This document shows positions 22,376 to 35,069 of a DNA stretch of 64,000 nucleotides, in pieces. The translations under genes were made by a program, and so were the position numbers. The notes beneath the pieces were generated by a model, which was not told the origin of the DNA, ran no database searches, and was given only the letters and a program-made list of their open reading frames with translations. How positions within the stretch are numbered: the first letter of the stretch is position 1; each line of letters opens with the position of its first letter. Source of the DNA: Alopecurus myosuroides (lineage: Eukaryota; Streptophyta; Magnoliopsida; Poales; Poaceae); NCBI GenBank assembly GCA_028641055.1, contig CM054062.1:170383715-170447714 (forward strand), given 5' to 3'.

Positions 22376-25300
22376 CTATGATCTACTCGGCGTCGGCGTA
22401 CTCATCGTCGTCATCGCTATCGCTCGGATTATCCGGACTTGAAGGAATTTCTTCCTCCATGTAGAAAGTGGTGGTGGAGACCATCCGAGCGATCTTGAAA
22501 GCATACCCCTTGACAGACTCGAAGTGTCCGCCCTTTGAGCTTCAGTATAGTCTTGGGGGATGTCGGTTGTGATGCACCATGTTTTGGCGGAAGGATAGTG
22601 CGTTTGCATAAGCCCAAGGGCCATGCACACTCCTCCGTGCATGGCAGACTTCATCCAGGATTCCCTCTATGCAATAACTTCGTTGAATGCAGTCGGGAGT
22701 TGCCCAATGTCGGAATATTTGTCTTTCTTGTCCGGAAGGCACTTGCTGACAAGTTTCCTCCTGGATTTCTTCATACTCTTGATGAAACCGCTGAAAGCTC
22801 GGATGTGTTCTATCCGAGAAGAAGAGTCACCTTCTTCTATAAAGTATTAAAAGGCAGATGTTAATATAACTCACAAGAAAACAATAAGTTGCAAACTGGA
22901 AGAAAACCAGAAAACTTGAAAAGCATACCAAGGATGTGTTTGTCGATTTCCGTGACCTCCCCCAGGTGGTCGTGGAGAGCAGACTCCAAATCTTGGATTG
23001 TGGAGCTATCTTTTTTGCTCTTTGCCCTAAGTCGGGCCTCAGAAATCTCCAAGGATTTTCGGCCTTCAGCCAGCTCCTTCTGGATCTTCACATTTTCCTT
23101 GTGAAGTTCCAGGTTTTCGTTGTGGAGCTGTTGAGAATTTCTGGCATGTTCAACAATTTGCTTCGCTTCAGCAAGCAAAGCTGCAAAGACGGAAGAATAG
23201 TTAGCGCGAAAGGATAAGACTCGCAAGACAAAAGGCAATCAAGGAAAGAAATAATGCATACTTACAGACAACCTCTTTGTATTGCTTCTGAAGCTCGCAA
23301 ACCTCGGACTCTTTTTTCTTCGTGATTTTGAGGATCTCGTGCACCTCTTTATTCTTCATGGTGATTTTTTCGAGCACTTCCTTGTTGATAGATTTGGAAG
23401 TTTGGTGTGGAAAGCACGAAAAAATAAATCAAGTCAAGACCCAAAGAAAGAAACCTGTTTTAAAAGCGTTAACATGAAACGTTTTTTCTGAGTTAATTCT
23501 TGGGGGATAGGGGTATACTTGGCTCATCCTTTGAAGGCCGAAAAGCATTTCAGAGAATTCCTTTGAGTATTCGGAGAAGGTAATACCCAAGTGGATAATG
23601 CCGTCTTGGATGACCTACCAAGAGGAGAAAGTGTAGTTATTCCGGATTATTAGACCATTTTGCGGCCAAGGGCAGATTAAGGGTGCTTTGACGAAACGTT
23701 TTTTTTAGCCCATTGATGTATGTATCCATCTTCGTCAAAGCATTCTTCTAGCTTTACCTTGAAGTTCTTATAAAAGTAAGAACGTCTTCGGCCCTCCTTC
23801 TTCTGACTGTGCTGCCCTTTCCTGCACATCAGGAAGGGATGTATCAGGTTTGCTGGGCTGGCTGAAAGGGGGAAGATCTTCGTCCTGTAGAGGGGCATGA
23901 TGCTGTCCCAAAACATCTGCCACTGGAGTATCCTGGGGCGACGACGTGAGAAGGCTTTGGGTCTCGGTGGGAGAGCACCTTTTGCCTTTTCACTTTGTCC
24001 CCCTTTAGAGGGATGGGAGAGAGACTGGAAAGATTGAAAAGAAGGCTAAGAATAAGCAGAAGAAACTAGTGTGAGCAAAGAGAAAGGTACGAAAAATACC
24101 TGGAAGTCGCGACGGCTACGCCGTCCAGGTTAATGGCTTCTCAGGTGGAAGCAGTTTTCTTGCGTTTCCTACCTCCAACTGCAGCAAACCTGGCTTTCAG
24201 AGTTGCCTCCTCCTCTGCGGACACAAGCTGGTCCTCCAAGAGAGTCTCAATCTACAAAGCATGAAAATAAGTTAGTATGATTTCATGTACGCAAAGTATA
24301 AAAACTCCCCTAAATGACAAAAGCATGAAATTACCTGGGGAGGAGGGTTTTCCACGGTGTACATGGCCAGGCTTTCCATGTACTGAGTGCTGGTGGATAC
24401 CAAGTGGTTCGCCCTTTTTCGGAAGGTTTTATCGGACATTCCCGACTGGCTTACCCGCATGGAGTCCTCTGGGCCATCGTAGGTGCAGAGAAGACAGACG
24501 AAGTGGTGAGAGAGAGGATGGATCCGCCGCCCAGTCAGCATAAGATTGTGTCCATCCCTGCAAGAGGCGAGGAGGACATAACTAACTTGCCAATCCGACT
24601 TTTGATCCTCCGAAGATCTGGCGGCAGTTTCTGGACGTTGTCCAGATCCCGGTTATCTCTAGGAGAGGCGGCAGAGTTGTCAAAAGGCGGAATCCATGTA
24701 TCCTTTCCAGGATAAGGGATGTTTTGAGAATAGAAGAAGGATCCCGTATAATATTTGATGGATTCCAAGATTTTGATTTTTGGAAACCATTACTCTCTGC
24801 CACGGTGCAGACTGAAGGTTATGGTTCCATAGACAGGAGGAAGACCATCAGAAGTGTTTCGCTTCACATAGAAGCAGTATTGAAGGAAATATAACCAAGG
24901 AGTTATTCCTAAGTATCCCTTGAATAAGTCTTGAAAGCCGGAAAGGTAAAGAATGGAATTTGGGGAGAGATTGTGTGGCTGGAAGCCATAGTGATGTAGG
25001 ACTTGAAGGAAAAAGGCGTAAGGGGGGAAACCCATACCTCGGAGAATGTGCGATGCAAGCACCACCCTTTCTCCGTCTTCCGGCTTGGGTTCTTCGTCTT
25101 CTTCTTCAATCCGCCACTTGTCCTTAAGGATAAATTCGTCTTCTCTAGGCTTCAGAGAATAGTCGACGTTATGGAGCATAGAATCCAATTTCTGGCTTCT
25201 GATCCTCCTCCTTCTTCTTCCTCACCTCCGGAGGCTGCCTCGCCTCTACATCTTCGCCGTTACGGGGATTGTTTTATTCACCCCTAATTTAGAGATCGGG

Positions 25301-25548
25301 GGTTGCAGAGTGGTGGGTGGAGGAGGCATCAAAGATCCGGCGCGGGCGCTAGGGTTTCCTCCCGCTGATGAGCACGCAACGATCTCCGGCGTGGTCGTGA
25401 AGGCCCCCAAAGCAGTGTCGGAAGGGCCTACCACCATTGATGGAGTGCCCGTCGAGGTAGGTGTGGGTGTTGCGGTGGGACCCGAGGCAGACGCGGCCGC
25501 GTGCGCATCTCCGGTGGCTGCAGAAGCACGGGTTCTTCCTTCGGCCAT
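22376..25548 (-). pseudogene. Antisense intron-bearing gene of Tat-A (plant gypsy-type PF04195-like protein)
   Basis: It lies between pol and the 3' LTR of Tat-A and reads against pol. In gene order: a low-complexity Ala/Thr/Pro leader (25548-25249); then from 25188 a domain resembling the putative gypsy-type transposon family (VVLASHILRGMGFPPYAFFL, VLHHYGFQPHNLSPNSILYL, FKGYLGITPWLYFLQYCFYV); then WIPPFDNSAASPRDNRDL and KLPPDLRRIKSRIGKL; a Lys-rich segment (GGRKRKKTA) after an intron; a coiled coil at about 23180-22930 (HNENLELHKENVKIQKELAE); and a C-terminal segment MHGGVCMALGLMQTHYP ending at 22376. GT-AG introns are visible at 24334-24252, 23265-23181 and 22928-22837, and probably more. 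In-frame stops at 25248 and elsewhere suggest decay. Function is unknown; the likely role is an accessory protein of Tat elements. Confidence 0.75.
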
Positions 25549-26109
25549 CGCAGCGTAGGAATTTGTTGGGAGTGAGCTGGAGCCGCCGATGACGAATGCT
25601 CTCCGGCGAAGATAGCACTATTGTTCTATTCGCTCTCACAGTGGAGTTCTCGGGCGCTTGGTCTCGAGGGAATCACAGTGAGTGTGAGAAGATGAAACGA
25701 AAGGGGGCAATGGGGTTTTGTTAGGCATTTTTGTGTTAAGATTACTCCAACCGCTAAATTAGCCGTTGGATGCATGCCGCGTGTCTTGCCAAAAATCCGG
25801 GATACGGTAAACTAGCGCATTGAAGCCTAATCTCCTCATTTTTCGTGCCAAAATCTAGCAGAGATTGCTTTTCAGGCTTTGACCAAACCCAAATGGAAGT
25901 GACGTAAGCATGATTTTTCCGCTTACGTCATGCATAATGGATTCTTTCTAAGCGAAGTTTGTGAAGAAATGCCGAATTCCCCCAAAAGACTGCTTTGGCA
26001 TGAAAATGTATGGAAAAAGAAGATTCAAGACTGAAAACCGCCTTTTCTAAAGTCATAGTTTTCTGGAAAAGACAAAGGAATGGAGGTCTTAATTCCCCTT
26101 GGGGGCTAC
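25549..26109. other. Spacer between antisense gene start and Tat-A 3' LTR
   Basis: Upstream (promoter side) of the antisense gene on the - strand and pre-LTR region of Tat-A on the + strand. It ends with the polypurine tract CCTTGGGGGCTAC at 26097-26109, directly before the LTR start. No other gene is seen. Confidence 0.6.
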
Positions 26110-26357
26110 TGTCGGATATATGCCAAATGGGGGAATATTTGGCATTGGACGAAGGCCGGATTACCAGGGTGGCCGTAGGAAATGGAGCAAAGTCCATTGG
26201 GCGGCCCAGTAACCTGACGCACATGAATCCGGATTCTAGAAGAACTTGGTTTACGACCCAATACGTAGTCCGTCTTGGAGAAGAATCCGGATGTATTTCT
26301 TACCAAGAACAAGAATACTTTCCATAGACTTCAAGTTTCCCTTCCTGTAAGCCCTAG
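26110..26357 (+). repeat. 3' LTR of Tat-A, first part
   Basis: It begins TGTCGGATATATGCC after the PPT TTGGGGGCTAC, the usual Tat arrangement. It is broken by Athila-3 at the TCCGG duplication (26358-26362 and 39898-39902) and continues at 39903. Confidence 0.8.
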
Positions 26358-26362
26358 TCCGG
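26358..26362 (+). repeat. Target-site duplication of Athila-3, left copy (TCCGG)
   Basis: TCCGG recurs exactly at 39898-39902 just outside the right LTR end. Confidence 0.92.
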
Positions 26363-27938
26363 TGATGGTGCAGGAGCGCACTCATTGGGAAACCCCAAGA
26401 GGAAGGTTATGAAGAGCACAATATCAAGTTACCTCAGAAAGAAACCAAGGTTGAATCGATCGGTAGGAGAAAGAAATCACTTCCGAAGGTTGTTGTCAGC
26501 TGATGTTGGCAGGCACACTACCGGTTCAGCGGCAATGTTGAATCTACACAACACAATCAAATTACTTTGCCCCAATGAAGCAGTGAGGTTGTCAATCACA
26601 TCGGTTTTGCTGAAATAAAGGATTAGACGTATAGTGTGGAAAATTACTTGTTTGCAGTAGATGAAAGAGAATAATATTTGCAGTAGTAAAACAACGATCG
26701 CAGTGGTCGTATTATCAGTGTAAAAAATGGACCAGGGTCCACAGTTCACTAGAGGTGTCTCTCCAAAATAGATAGAAAACATGTTGGGTAAACAAATTAC
26801 CGCTGGGCAATTGACAGATATAAAGACTGCACCGTGGTGCATATGCATGACATGATGATTACTATGTGATTCATGCGGGCATTACAACAAGATTCATAGA
26901 CCGTCATCCAACTGCATCTATGGCTAATAATCCACCCTTGGAGTGTCATCTGATCAAACCTTGGGTATTAAGTTGCAAGCAACAAATTATTGCCTTAAGT
27001 AAAGTGTGCAATATAAACATCGTTGTTTTCTCCCTAATGGCAACAACACATCCCCCACCCGTTACGTTTCTGTCACTAGAGCGTGAGTAAAAGGGAGGCA
27101 TGAACCCACTATCGAGCATAAATACTCCCTCTTGGAGTTACAAGCATCTACTTGGCCAGCGCATCTACTAGTAATGGAGAGCATGCAAGATCATAAATAA
27201 CATAAACATGAAAGAACATGATAGATTGATAATCACTGGACATAGCATTCAATATTCATAGGATCCCAACAAACACAACATATAAAATTACAATAAGATG
27301 ATCTTGATCATGTTAGGCAGCTCACAAGATCTAAACATGAGGCATAAAGAGGAGAGAACAACCATCTAGCAACTGCTATGGACCCGTAGTCCAAGAATGA
27401 ACTACTCACGCATCACTCCGGAGGCAGGCATGGTGATGAAGAGCCCTCAGGTGATGATTCCTACTCCCTACAGGGTGCTGGGGAGAGCTTTAGAACCCTC
27501 CCGAACTAGAGTTGACGATGACGGCGGTTATAGAACTTTTGGTGTAAAAAGGCTCGGGTATTTTAGGTTAACCCATGGAGGAGCTTAAATAGGCGAAAGG
27601 ACAACGTAGGTGGGTGGCCAGAGGGGCCACGCCACCTAGTGGCGCGGCCAAGGGGGGCGCCTCCCTATGCTGTGGGCCCCCTAGGCCCCTCCTCCGGACT
27701 CCGTGTACGTGACAACTTTCTAAGACCCCGGGATTTTGTTTCGTCCAATTCCGAGAATATTTTCAGATTTTCTGAAACCAAAAATAATAGAAAACGGGAA
27801 CTGGCTCTGTGGCATCTTGTCAATTGGTTAGTCCCACAAAATCCATAAAAATGACATAACGTGTATAGGAAACATGTAGCGTATGGCATGAAAACAACAT
27901 GGAACATAAAAAATTATAGATACTTTTGAGAAGTATCA
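26363..27938 (-). repeat. 3' LTR of Athila-3
   Basis: A 1576 bp run from TGATGGTGCAGG to AAGTATCA, next to the PPT complement CATCCCCAAGCTTAG. It aligns with 31474-32754 plus 39629-39897. Confidence 0.92.
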
Positions 27939-30600
27939 AGCATCCCCAAGCTTAGTTCCTACTCGTCCTCGAGTAGGTAAAATGATAAAAACAAATAATT
28001 TCTGTGGTGACATGCTACCAACATAAACTTGATCATCTAAATTGTAAAAGCATATGTAAAGCTGAGATCATAGTACTTTAAACACAGACATGATAGATAT
28101 AATTCTAACAATGAAACTTAGCAATCACTTTGCATCATGAAAAGTAACACAAATATAAGATCATGAATAGTAATGCACTTTAAAGTTATATGTTTATTTC
28201 GAGCATAAAGAAAACATAGCAAAGCGATATTTCGTTTGTCCTTAAGAGTGGGGAAAAACATAAATTCCAGGACACCTTCAAAGTTCAAGTGGATGACTAG
28301 AACAAATAATTTGAGAGCAAGTAATAAGACATAATGAATCAATCAATAATAATCTTTGGGATTGATGCACATTAAACTCGGAATGGCAACTACGTTCTCT
28401 TAATTGTGCATAAAGTTACAAGATGGAGATTCAACATAAAAGTAAAAGAAAGGACCTTCGTAGAGGGAAGCAGGGATTAAATCATGTGCTAGAGCTTTTT
28501 ATTTTTTATTAAACAGAGGTATTGAAAACAATTTTTTTAGATAGGTGTATGCTTATGTCAACGAATGGTAATAGAGTTCTTGTCATCTTCCATAATAAAC
28601 AAGTTGAGAGCGGTTCCGAATTATTTATTTTGGGAACTTATAGCATGCACCTTATATAGTATGACACTCCTCCCCATGGCTAACCGAATCCCCGGGTGCC
28701 TACCAACAATCTCATACCATGCAGGAGTGCCTTTTTATTTGTTTAGCTTTTTTATGTTATAATGGTCTAACCAGCTCTTTGCAAAATTAATGACGAGCAG
28801 ATGAAGCATGCAATTCAGGTACTTAATTAGTATGGAAGATAACAAACCCAACTACTATTTCCTCATGAGCTAAAACAGAGGCACAAAACAGGAACACTTT
28901 TGAAAGTTTAAAGGTAGCACATGAGAAATTTACTTGGATTGGCGGTTAAATACCACATGTAGGTAGGTATGGTGGACACATTTGAAAAATTTTGGTTTTT
29001 GAGAGTTGGATGCACGAGTAGAGCTCATACTCAGTACAGGTGGAGGCTAGCAAAGACTGGGAGCGACAAATTAAGAGAGCAATAATGGCCATACTCATAA
29101 ATAGCGACAAAAACATTATTAATCAAAGCATAAATGGTGTTACAAGTCAAAAAATATATGATCATAGAGGCTATAAGTGACTTCTTTGTAGTCATAAACA
29201 TGGTGTAAGCATACGCCAAGTCAACCAAATAAAGCATTCGAAGAAGAAAACCACAAATTTATGCTTCAATGTGATAAAAACGACCCATGATTCTTTCAAT
29301 GACACATTAAGCACTCTCAGTTATTTGAGACAAGTCATGCTACAATAATAATAACCAAGCATAGAATTAGAATAACATCCAACATGACATGAAAAAATCT
29401 AGCCACAGTCTATACGAGGTTCTTTTTGCACCGTTATAAGCACAAAAATTGTACTACTGCTTTCCAGCACCAATCATTTTATACTAAACAAAAACTCTCC
29501 AATAGATATAGCAATGAAATAAGAGAGTACTAATATTACTCTACTAGAACTAACAACTTTGAATAATATATGCATGAAAAAGAGGAGCTATAAGGATTTG
29601 CAGCACATAGAAGAAAAACTAAGAATACGAGCATGATAGAAAAGGAGTATTCATATGAAAAAGAGGAGCGTGTATCTCTCCCACAAAAGAATGCTGGGTT
29701 CCAACTATATTTATTGCAGCAAGGAAAATAAAAAAACAAAAAAAACAGACGCTCCAAGTAAAGTGCATATGATGTGACCGAATAAAAATATAGTATCACT
29801 AGAAATGACCTGATAAGTTGCTGATAAAGAAGGGGATGCCTTGGGCATCCCCAAGCTTAGACGCTTGAGTCTTCTTGGAATTTGCTAGGATGAACCACGG
29901 GGGAATCCCCAAGCTTTGTCTTTTCAATCTTCTTGATCACATTATATCACCCTCATCTCTTGACCCTTGAAAACTTCCTTCACACCAAACTCAAAGTAAT
30001 TCTCATTTCAGGGTTATTGCACAATCAAAAATTCACATGTTCTCCTTGGACACAAGTATTATCAATACTTTTTAAACATTAGCTATGGCCACTGATGTTT
30101 TGTGGAGCAAAGAAATCCATTCGACATAGTAAAATAGAGAATGCAAGTAAAAAGACAGAATCTGTCAAAACCAGAACAGTCTGTAAAGACGATTTTTTTC
30201 GAGGCACTTACGTTGCTCAAATCGAAAAACGCAAAGCTATTTTTTTTTTGGAAATCACCGAGGATTAAGCATAAAAATTTACAGGTCATTTTGATCTTTC
30301 TGTGAATTTACACGAATTTAACGGTGGACAACAGAAATCTGTTTCCTGCGCAGAAATCCAAATCTAACTTCAACTTTCACTAGAGACTTACTTGGCACAA
30401 AAAATGCGAGAAAATAAAGATACAAATGAGTTTCTACATAAGTAAACAACACCTTGCCTCAAATAAAACAGAAGAAAACATTGCAAAAATAAAACCATGG
30501 GTTATCTCCCAAGAAGTGCTTTTCTTTAACGCCTTTTAGCTAGGCCCAGAAAACTAGAATCAAGTATTTTCAATTGAAGAAGCATCCAAATCAATAATTT
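27939..30600 (-). other. 3' internal region of Athila-3, no gene seen
   Basis: AT-rich and related to the corresponding parts of the other Athila copies (shared blocks such as ATACCACATGTAGGTAGGTA near 28955, GACGCTCCAAGTAAAG near 29748). Frames are short and not conserved. Confidence 0.7.
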
Positions 30601-30603
30601 CCT

Positions 30604-31364
30604 CTAAAACACCACTTGTAGAAATTGGTAGTTTAGGTACCCCTGAAGATGATTCAACGTGTAAATCACTTTTAGTTTCACTAAATTTTTATCGATTTTA
30701 AGCACATTAAGGGGTTTTGGTTTAGGCACCTTGGGGACATACATAAATTTTTGCTCTTTCCCCAAAAAAGCTTTCTCCCTCTTAATCTTAAGAGAAGAAA
30801 AAGTTGAACTCACATTTTCCATAGCCTCCTCTAGTTTACCAATCCTAATGTTTTGATTATCATGGGTATTGCTAGCCTCTAAAACAGTATTCTCTTATTG
30901 ATACTTACTATTGATTCATTAACTTTGCTAGCTTTATCAAGTAAATTTGGCAAATTTTTCTCCATAGAGTTTACCTGTTTTATAGCATCATCTAAAGTGA
31001 TCTCAGTTTTAACAACTTTAATAGGTGGTGTTCCTACTAAACTTTCAATGCAATTACAGGCTTCCAAAGCAGGAGTTCCTAGAAAATTACCACCTCTAAG
31101 AGTGTCTAGAACATACCTATACCAGCTAGTAATACCAACATAAAACTTCCTAAGAAGGATCAAGGTAGAATATTTTTTAGTACATCTATGATGAGAATCA
31201 CTTATTCTATACCAAGCATCTTTCAAACTTTCTCCCCCTTGTTGCTTAAAAGAAAGAATCTCAACTTTAGGAATACTCAATTTAGCAAGATTAAAAACAG
31301 GATAAAAATAACAAATAGAATAAGAACTATTTTTTGTTGTTTTTGATATAAATAAGCAAACCAT
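30604..31364 (-). pseudogene. Gag-like protein remnant of Athila-3
   Basis: Retrotransposon gag of the gypsy type. The frame at 31364-30879 contains FKQQGGESLKDAWYRISDSH, then a spacing and LLRKFYVGITSWYRYVLDTL and RGGNFLGTPALEACNCIESL, which match the shape of the gag core (ESL.EAW, FY.GL, D...GG.F, A..LIE.L). A second segment (MENVSSTFSSLKIKREKAF, KPKPLNVLKIDKNL) continues at 30822-30604 after a frameshift near 30885. The upstream part is hydrophobic (SICYFYPVFNLAKL) and the true start is unclear. No protease or RT follows. Confidence 0.7.
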
Positions 31365-31447
31365 ACAAAATAAAATAAACTAAGCAAAACAAAAACAAAG
31401 TAAAGAGATTGGAGGTGAGAGACTCCCCTTGCAGAAATTCTCTTCCT

Positions 31448-31463
31448 CCCCGGCAACGGCAGC
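31448..31463 (-). other. Degenerate primer-binding site of Athila-3
   Basis: The + strand reads CCCCGGCAACGGC followed by AGCTC where the tRNA-Asp match would read GCCA, so the three bases next to the priming end are altered. It lies about 10 bases inside the 5' LTR. Confidence 0.65.
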
Positions 31464-31473
31464 TCAAAAAGCT

Positions 31474-32754
31474 TGACGGTGCAGGAGTGCACTCGTTGGG
31501 AAACCCCAAGAGGAAGGTTATGAAGAGCATAACAACAAGTTTTCCTCAGAAAGAAACCAAGCTTGAATCAACCAGTAGGATAAAGAAATCACTTCCGAAG
31601 GTTGTTGTCAGCTGATGTTGGCAGGGCGCACTATCGGTTTAGCAGCAACGTGGAATCTACACAACTCAATCAAATTACTTTTTCCCAACAAAGCAACAAG
31701 GTAGTCAATATCACCGGTTTTGCTGAAACAAAGGATTAGACGTATAGTGTGGAAAGCAGCACTTGTTTGCAGTAGATGAAAGAGAACAGTATTTGCAGTA
31801 GTAAAACATCGGTTGCAGTGGTTGTATTATCAGTGTAAAGAAATGGACCGGGGTCCACAGTTCACTAGAGGTGTCTCTCCAGAACAGATAGAAAACATGT
31901 TGGGTAAACAAATTACAGCTGGGCGATTCATGCGGGCATTACAACAAGATTCATAGACCGTCATCCAACTGCATCTATGACTAATAATCCACCCTCGAAG
32001 TGTCATCCGATCAAATCTTGGATATTAAGTTGCAAGCAACAAATTATTGTCTTAAGTAAAATGTGTAAGATAAACAATGTAAACATCGTTGTTTTCTCCC
32101 TAATGGCTACAACACATCCCCCACCCGTTACGTTTCTGTTACTCGAGCATGAGTGAAAGCGAGGCATGAACCCACTATCGAGCATAAATACTCCCTATTG
32201 GAGTTACAAGCATCTACTTGGCCAGAGCATCTACTAGTAACGAAGAGCATGCTAGATCATAAATAACATAACCATTAAAGAACATGATAGATTGATAATC
32301 ACTAGACATAGCATTCAAAATTCATCGGATCCCGACAAACACAACATATAGCATTACAATAAGATGATCTTGATCATGTTAGGCATCTCACAAGATCTAA
32401 ACATAAGGCATAAAGAGGAGAGACCAACCATCTAGCTACTGCTATGGACCCGCAGTCCAAGGATGAACTACTCACGCATCACTCCGGAGACAGGCATGGT
32501 GATCAAGAGACCTCCGGTGATGATTCCCCCTCACGACAAGGTGCCGGGGAGAGCTTCAGTACCCTCCCGAACTAGGGTTGACGATGACGGCGGCTACGAA
32601 ACTTTTGATGAAAAAAGGCTCGAGTATTTTAGGTTAACCCGTGGAGGAGCTAAAATAGGCAAAAGGGCAACATCGATGGGTGGCCAGGAAGGCCACACCA
32701 CCTGGTGGTACGGTCAATGGGGGGGGGCACCGTCCTATGGTGTGGGGACCCCAG
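31474..32754 (-). repeat. 5' LTR of Athila-3, inner part
   Basis: It starts TGACGGTGCAGG, parallel to the 3' LTR start at 26363, and is interrupted at 32755 by the repeat-protein LTR element. The outer 269 bases follow at 39629-39897. Confidence 0.9.
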
Positions 32755-33716
32755 TGATGCAGCCCACAATATTCCACCAAACACAACATCGATACACGAC
32801 AAGGTGATCTCACTCCTATCTCCGTATGTTTCCGGTGACTTGGTGAACGGTGCGCTACCTCATGAAATGACCCTCTTCATGCCTAGGGTGGATCCCACAA
32901 TGGAGCCCAAGACGGTGTCCTCGATGCTCAAGAACATGCCCAAGACGGTGCCCGAGAAGCTAGGAAGGAAGCGGGACAAGACGACATCAAGATCGGAGCT
33001 CCGAGGAAGAAGAACGGAGGGAAACGGGGTCCCCGGCCTCAACCCCCGGCCAGGCTGGCCTCCCCTCACCCTCAGGCTGGCCACCAACCAAGGAGCCAGG
33101 CTGGCCACCCGCCCGAAGGCCCCGGCCCCCACCCCGGCCCCAGGCCAGGCCACCAGGCCGGCTGCCCCCCAGGCTGGGCGCCCAGCCCCACCCCTGCCTC
33201 ACAGGCCGGCCAGGCCGGCCCCCAAGGCCTGCCTCCCTGCTGCTGCCCGAAAACATGGAGAAGATTCCCATTTTCACCTCACCTACCCCCCTAGGCTATA
33301 TAAGGGACTCCGGTGGCTAGTTCTAGGGATGGAGTTGACTTAAAATAGAATTGGGCTTTGTGCTCCCCCTCCCATGTGGAGAACCTCCCCCATGGGATCC
33401 ATGGCTACTCCCTAGATTCATCTATTGGATTGTATCAAGATCTCTCCAAGTAGCTACTCTTTCACCTTGTGACTCTAGTAGTTCTTGCCAACCTTCCCCT
33501 TGTGGCTTCTGTTGGATCGGTGGACCGGCCCGTGAGAGGAATCGGTTCCAATTAGCGTGTTGTTGACTTGGGTTTGCGATCCCTCGTAGGCTTCACGAGT
33601 TATCTCCCCTTTTGTGTGCGTGAGTTCATCGTGTTCTTCGTGTTCTTCCCAATCTCGCCACCTCTCGTGCGTCAATCCGTGAAGATTGGGCCACCCTAGA
33701 GGCCAAGCCTATATCA
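32755..33716 (+). repeat. 5' LTR of the repeat-protein element
   Basis: 962 bp. It contains a GC-rich block rich in AGGCCGGC/CAGGCTGGCC at 33030-33235, then TATATAAG at 33297. The 3' LTR lacks about 25-30 bp of the AGGCCGGCC block. Confidence 0.93.
33297..33304 (+). promoter_or_regulatory. TATA box in the 5' LTR
   Basis: TATATAAG directly after the GC-rich block, about 420 bases before the LTR end; the same box is at 39214-39221 in the 3' LTR. It is the likely RNA start region of this element. Confidence 0.7.
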
Positions 33717-33718
33717 TC

Positions 33719-33731
33719 TGGTATCAAGAGC
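33719..33731 (+). other. Primer-binding site (tRNA-iMet type)
   Basis: TGGTATCAAGAGC two bases after the LTR end. This type of PBS is usual for copia elements, which suggests a copia-type helper. Confidence 0.85.
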
Positions 33732-35069
33732 AAGGTTGCCACGGATTTGACACCCTCGTTCCCCCAAATTTTTTCTTGATTTTGCCTAAATTTGAAAATT
33801 TCCACCAAAAATAGCCCCAATTTGCTTTTGGATCTATCTGTGATTTGAGTGTGTTTTGGTAGGTTTTGATCCGTGGATCTATTGCTAAACATGTTGATCT
33901 ATCTTCCCTTGCATTTTCGTGGCTCAATTCTACCTTTTCCCCCCCTTCGATTTGGTGTTTTTCGGAGCCTTTTTCCGCCCAAAAAAGTCAAAATCGGGTC
34001 AAAATCGCGTCCCAGGGAAGCCCGGCCTCAAAGGACCCCAGGCCGGACCTCCAACAGAACGTCCCGGCCTCCACCCCGACCTCAAAGCCCGGCCAGGCCG
34101 GCCTCCGAGAAAACTGCCGCGTTCCTTCACCGTTTTGGCCATAACTTTTGACTCGGGACTCCGTTTTGAGTGATCTTTAGCTCGTTTTGTAGGCAATTAC
34201 ATCATATAAATCACCATTACAGAAGATAAATGATCAATTGAATCCTAATTTCGTGAGAAAGCCCGAAACTTTCCAGCCTATAGGGTGAAGATCGTCCGAG
34301 AGAGGTATAATCATCCCGAATCTTCTCCCTCTTGCCATTTCTTTGTGAGCCAACTTACCTTGTGATTATCTTACCTATTGAGGCTAGTTCATCTTTGATT
34401 GCTTGGGATTTGCACACTGTACCGTTTAGTTTCCGAGCGACCGTTGTATGCGCTAATTCATATAGTTTCATATGTTGGCACAAAGTGAGTGAGCAAAAAG
34501 TGAAAAATCAAAAGAGAGAAGAGAAGAGCAAGAATAAGAGAGAAAAAGAAAGCCATCACTTGCCATACCACTTGTAGAAAGCGCGCAAGCTCGATGAACA
34601 TATGGTAGGTGGTGCATTGTGTGCAAATCTTGTAGCCCACCAATAATTTGCAATCGAACTAGCGGCTCTCCTTTTACTTGTGCAACACGAGCTTTATAGT
34701 CTTCGCTAGGATCATTTGGTTCATTATCTCACATTTTGGTTGCACTAGTCCCATTTATCTCCGTGCGTGCGTTTCCATACCTTTTGGAGATCGACTTGCT
34801 GTTTCTTTGTGATCATTGTGGTTCTCTACTTGCCATTGCAATATCTTAGTTTCTGGTTGTTCCATTTGCTTTCCACTTTACATACCTATCCACCCATAAG
34901 CCATGTGTGTTTTGGAGCGTGTTTTGGATCTTTCGAACTCAAGTCACTTAATTCTTTTTGTTATCGGTTTCTCTTGGCATGGTCCACTAGTTCCAATACT
35001 TGCTAAAAGGTGAGGTTTGAGCTCTTAGGTCTTCACACTCTATATATACACTTGTGCTTGTGAGTAACC
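33732..35069 (+). other. Leader of the repeat-protein element
   Basis: 1.3 kb between PBS and the first long frame. It contains a second stretch of CAGGCCGG-type sequence (34018-34105) like that in the LTR, then T-rich sequence. Short frames overlap there, but none carries a recognisable domain. Confidence 0.6.

Noticed and set aside
32860..33277. Gly/Arg-rich - strand frames in the repeat-protein element LTR, also at 38800-39142
   Set aside because: Same sequence in both LTRs, GC-rich AGGCCGG composition, no start context or domain.
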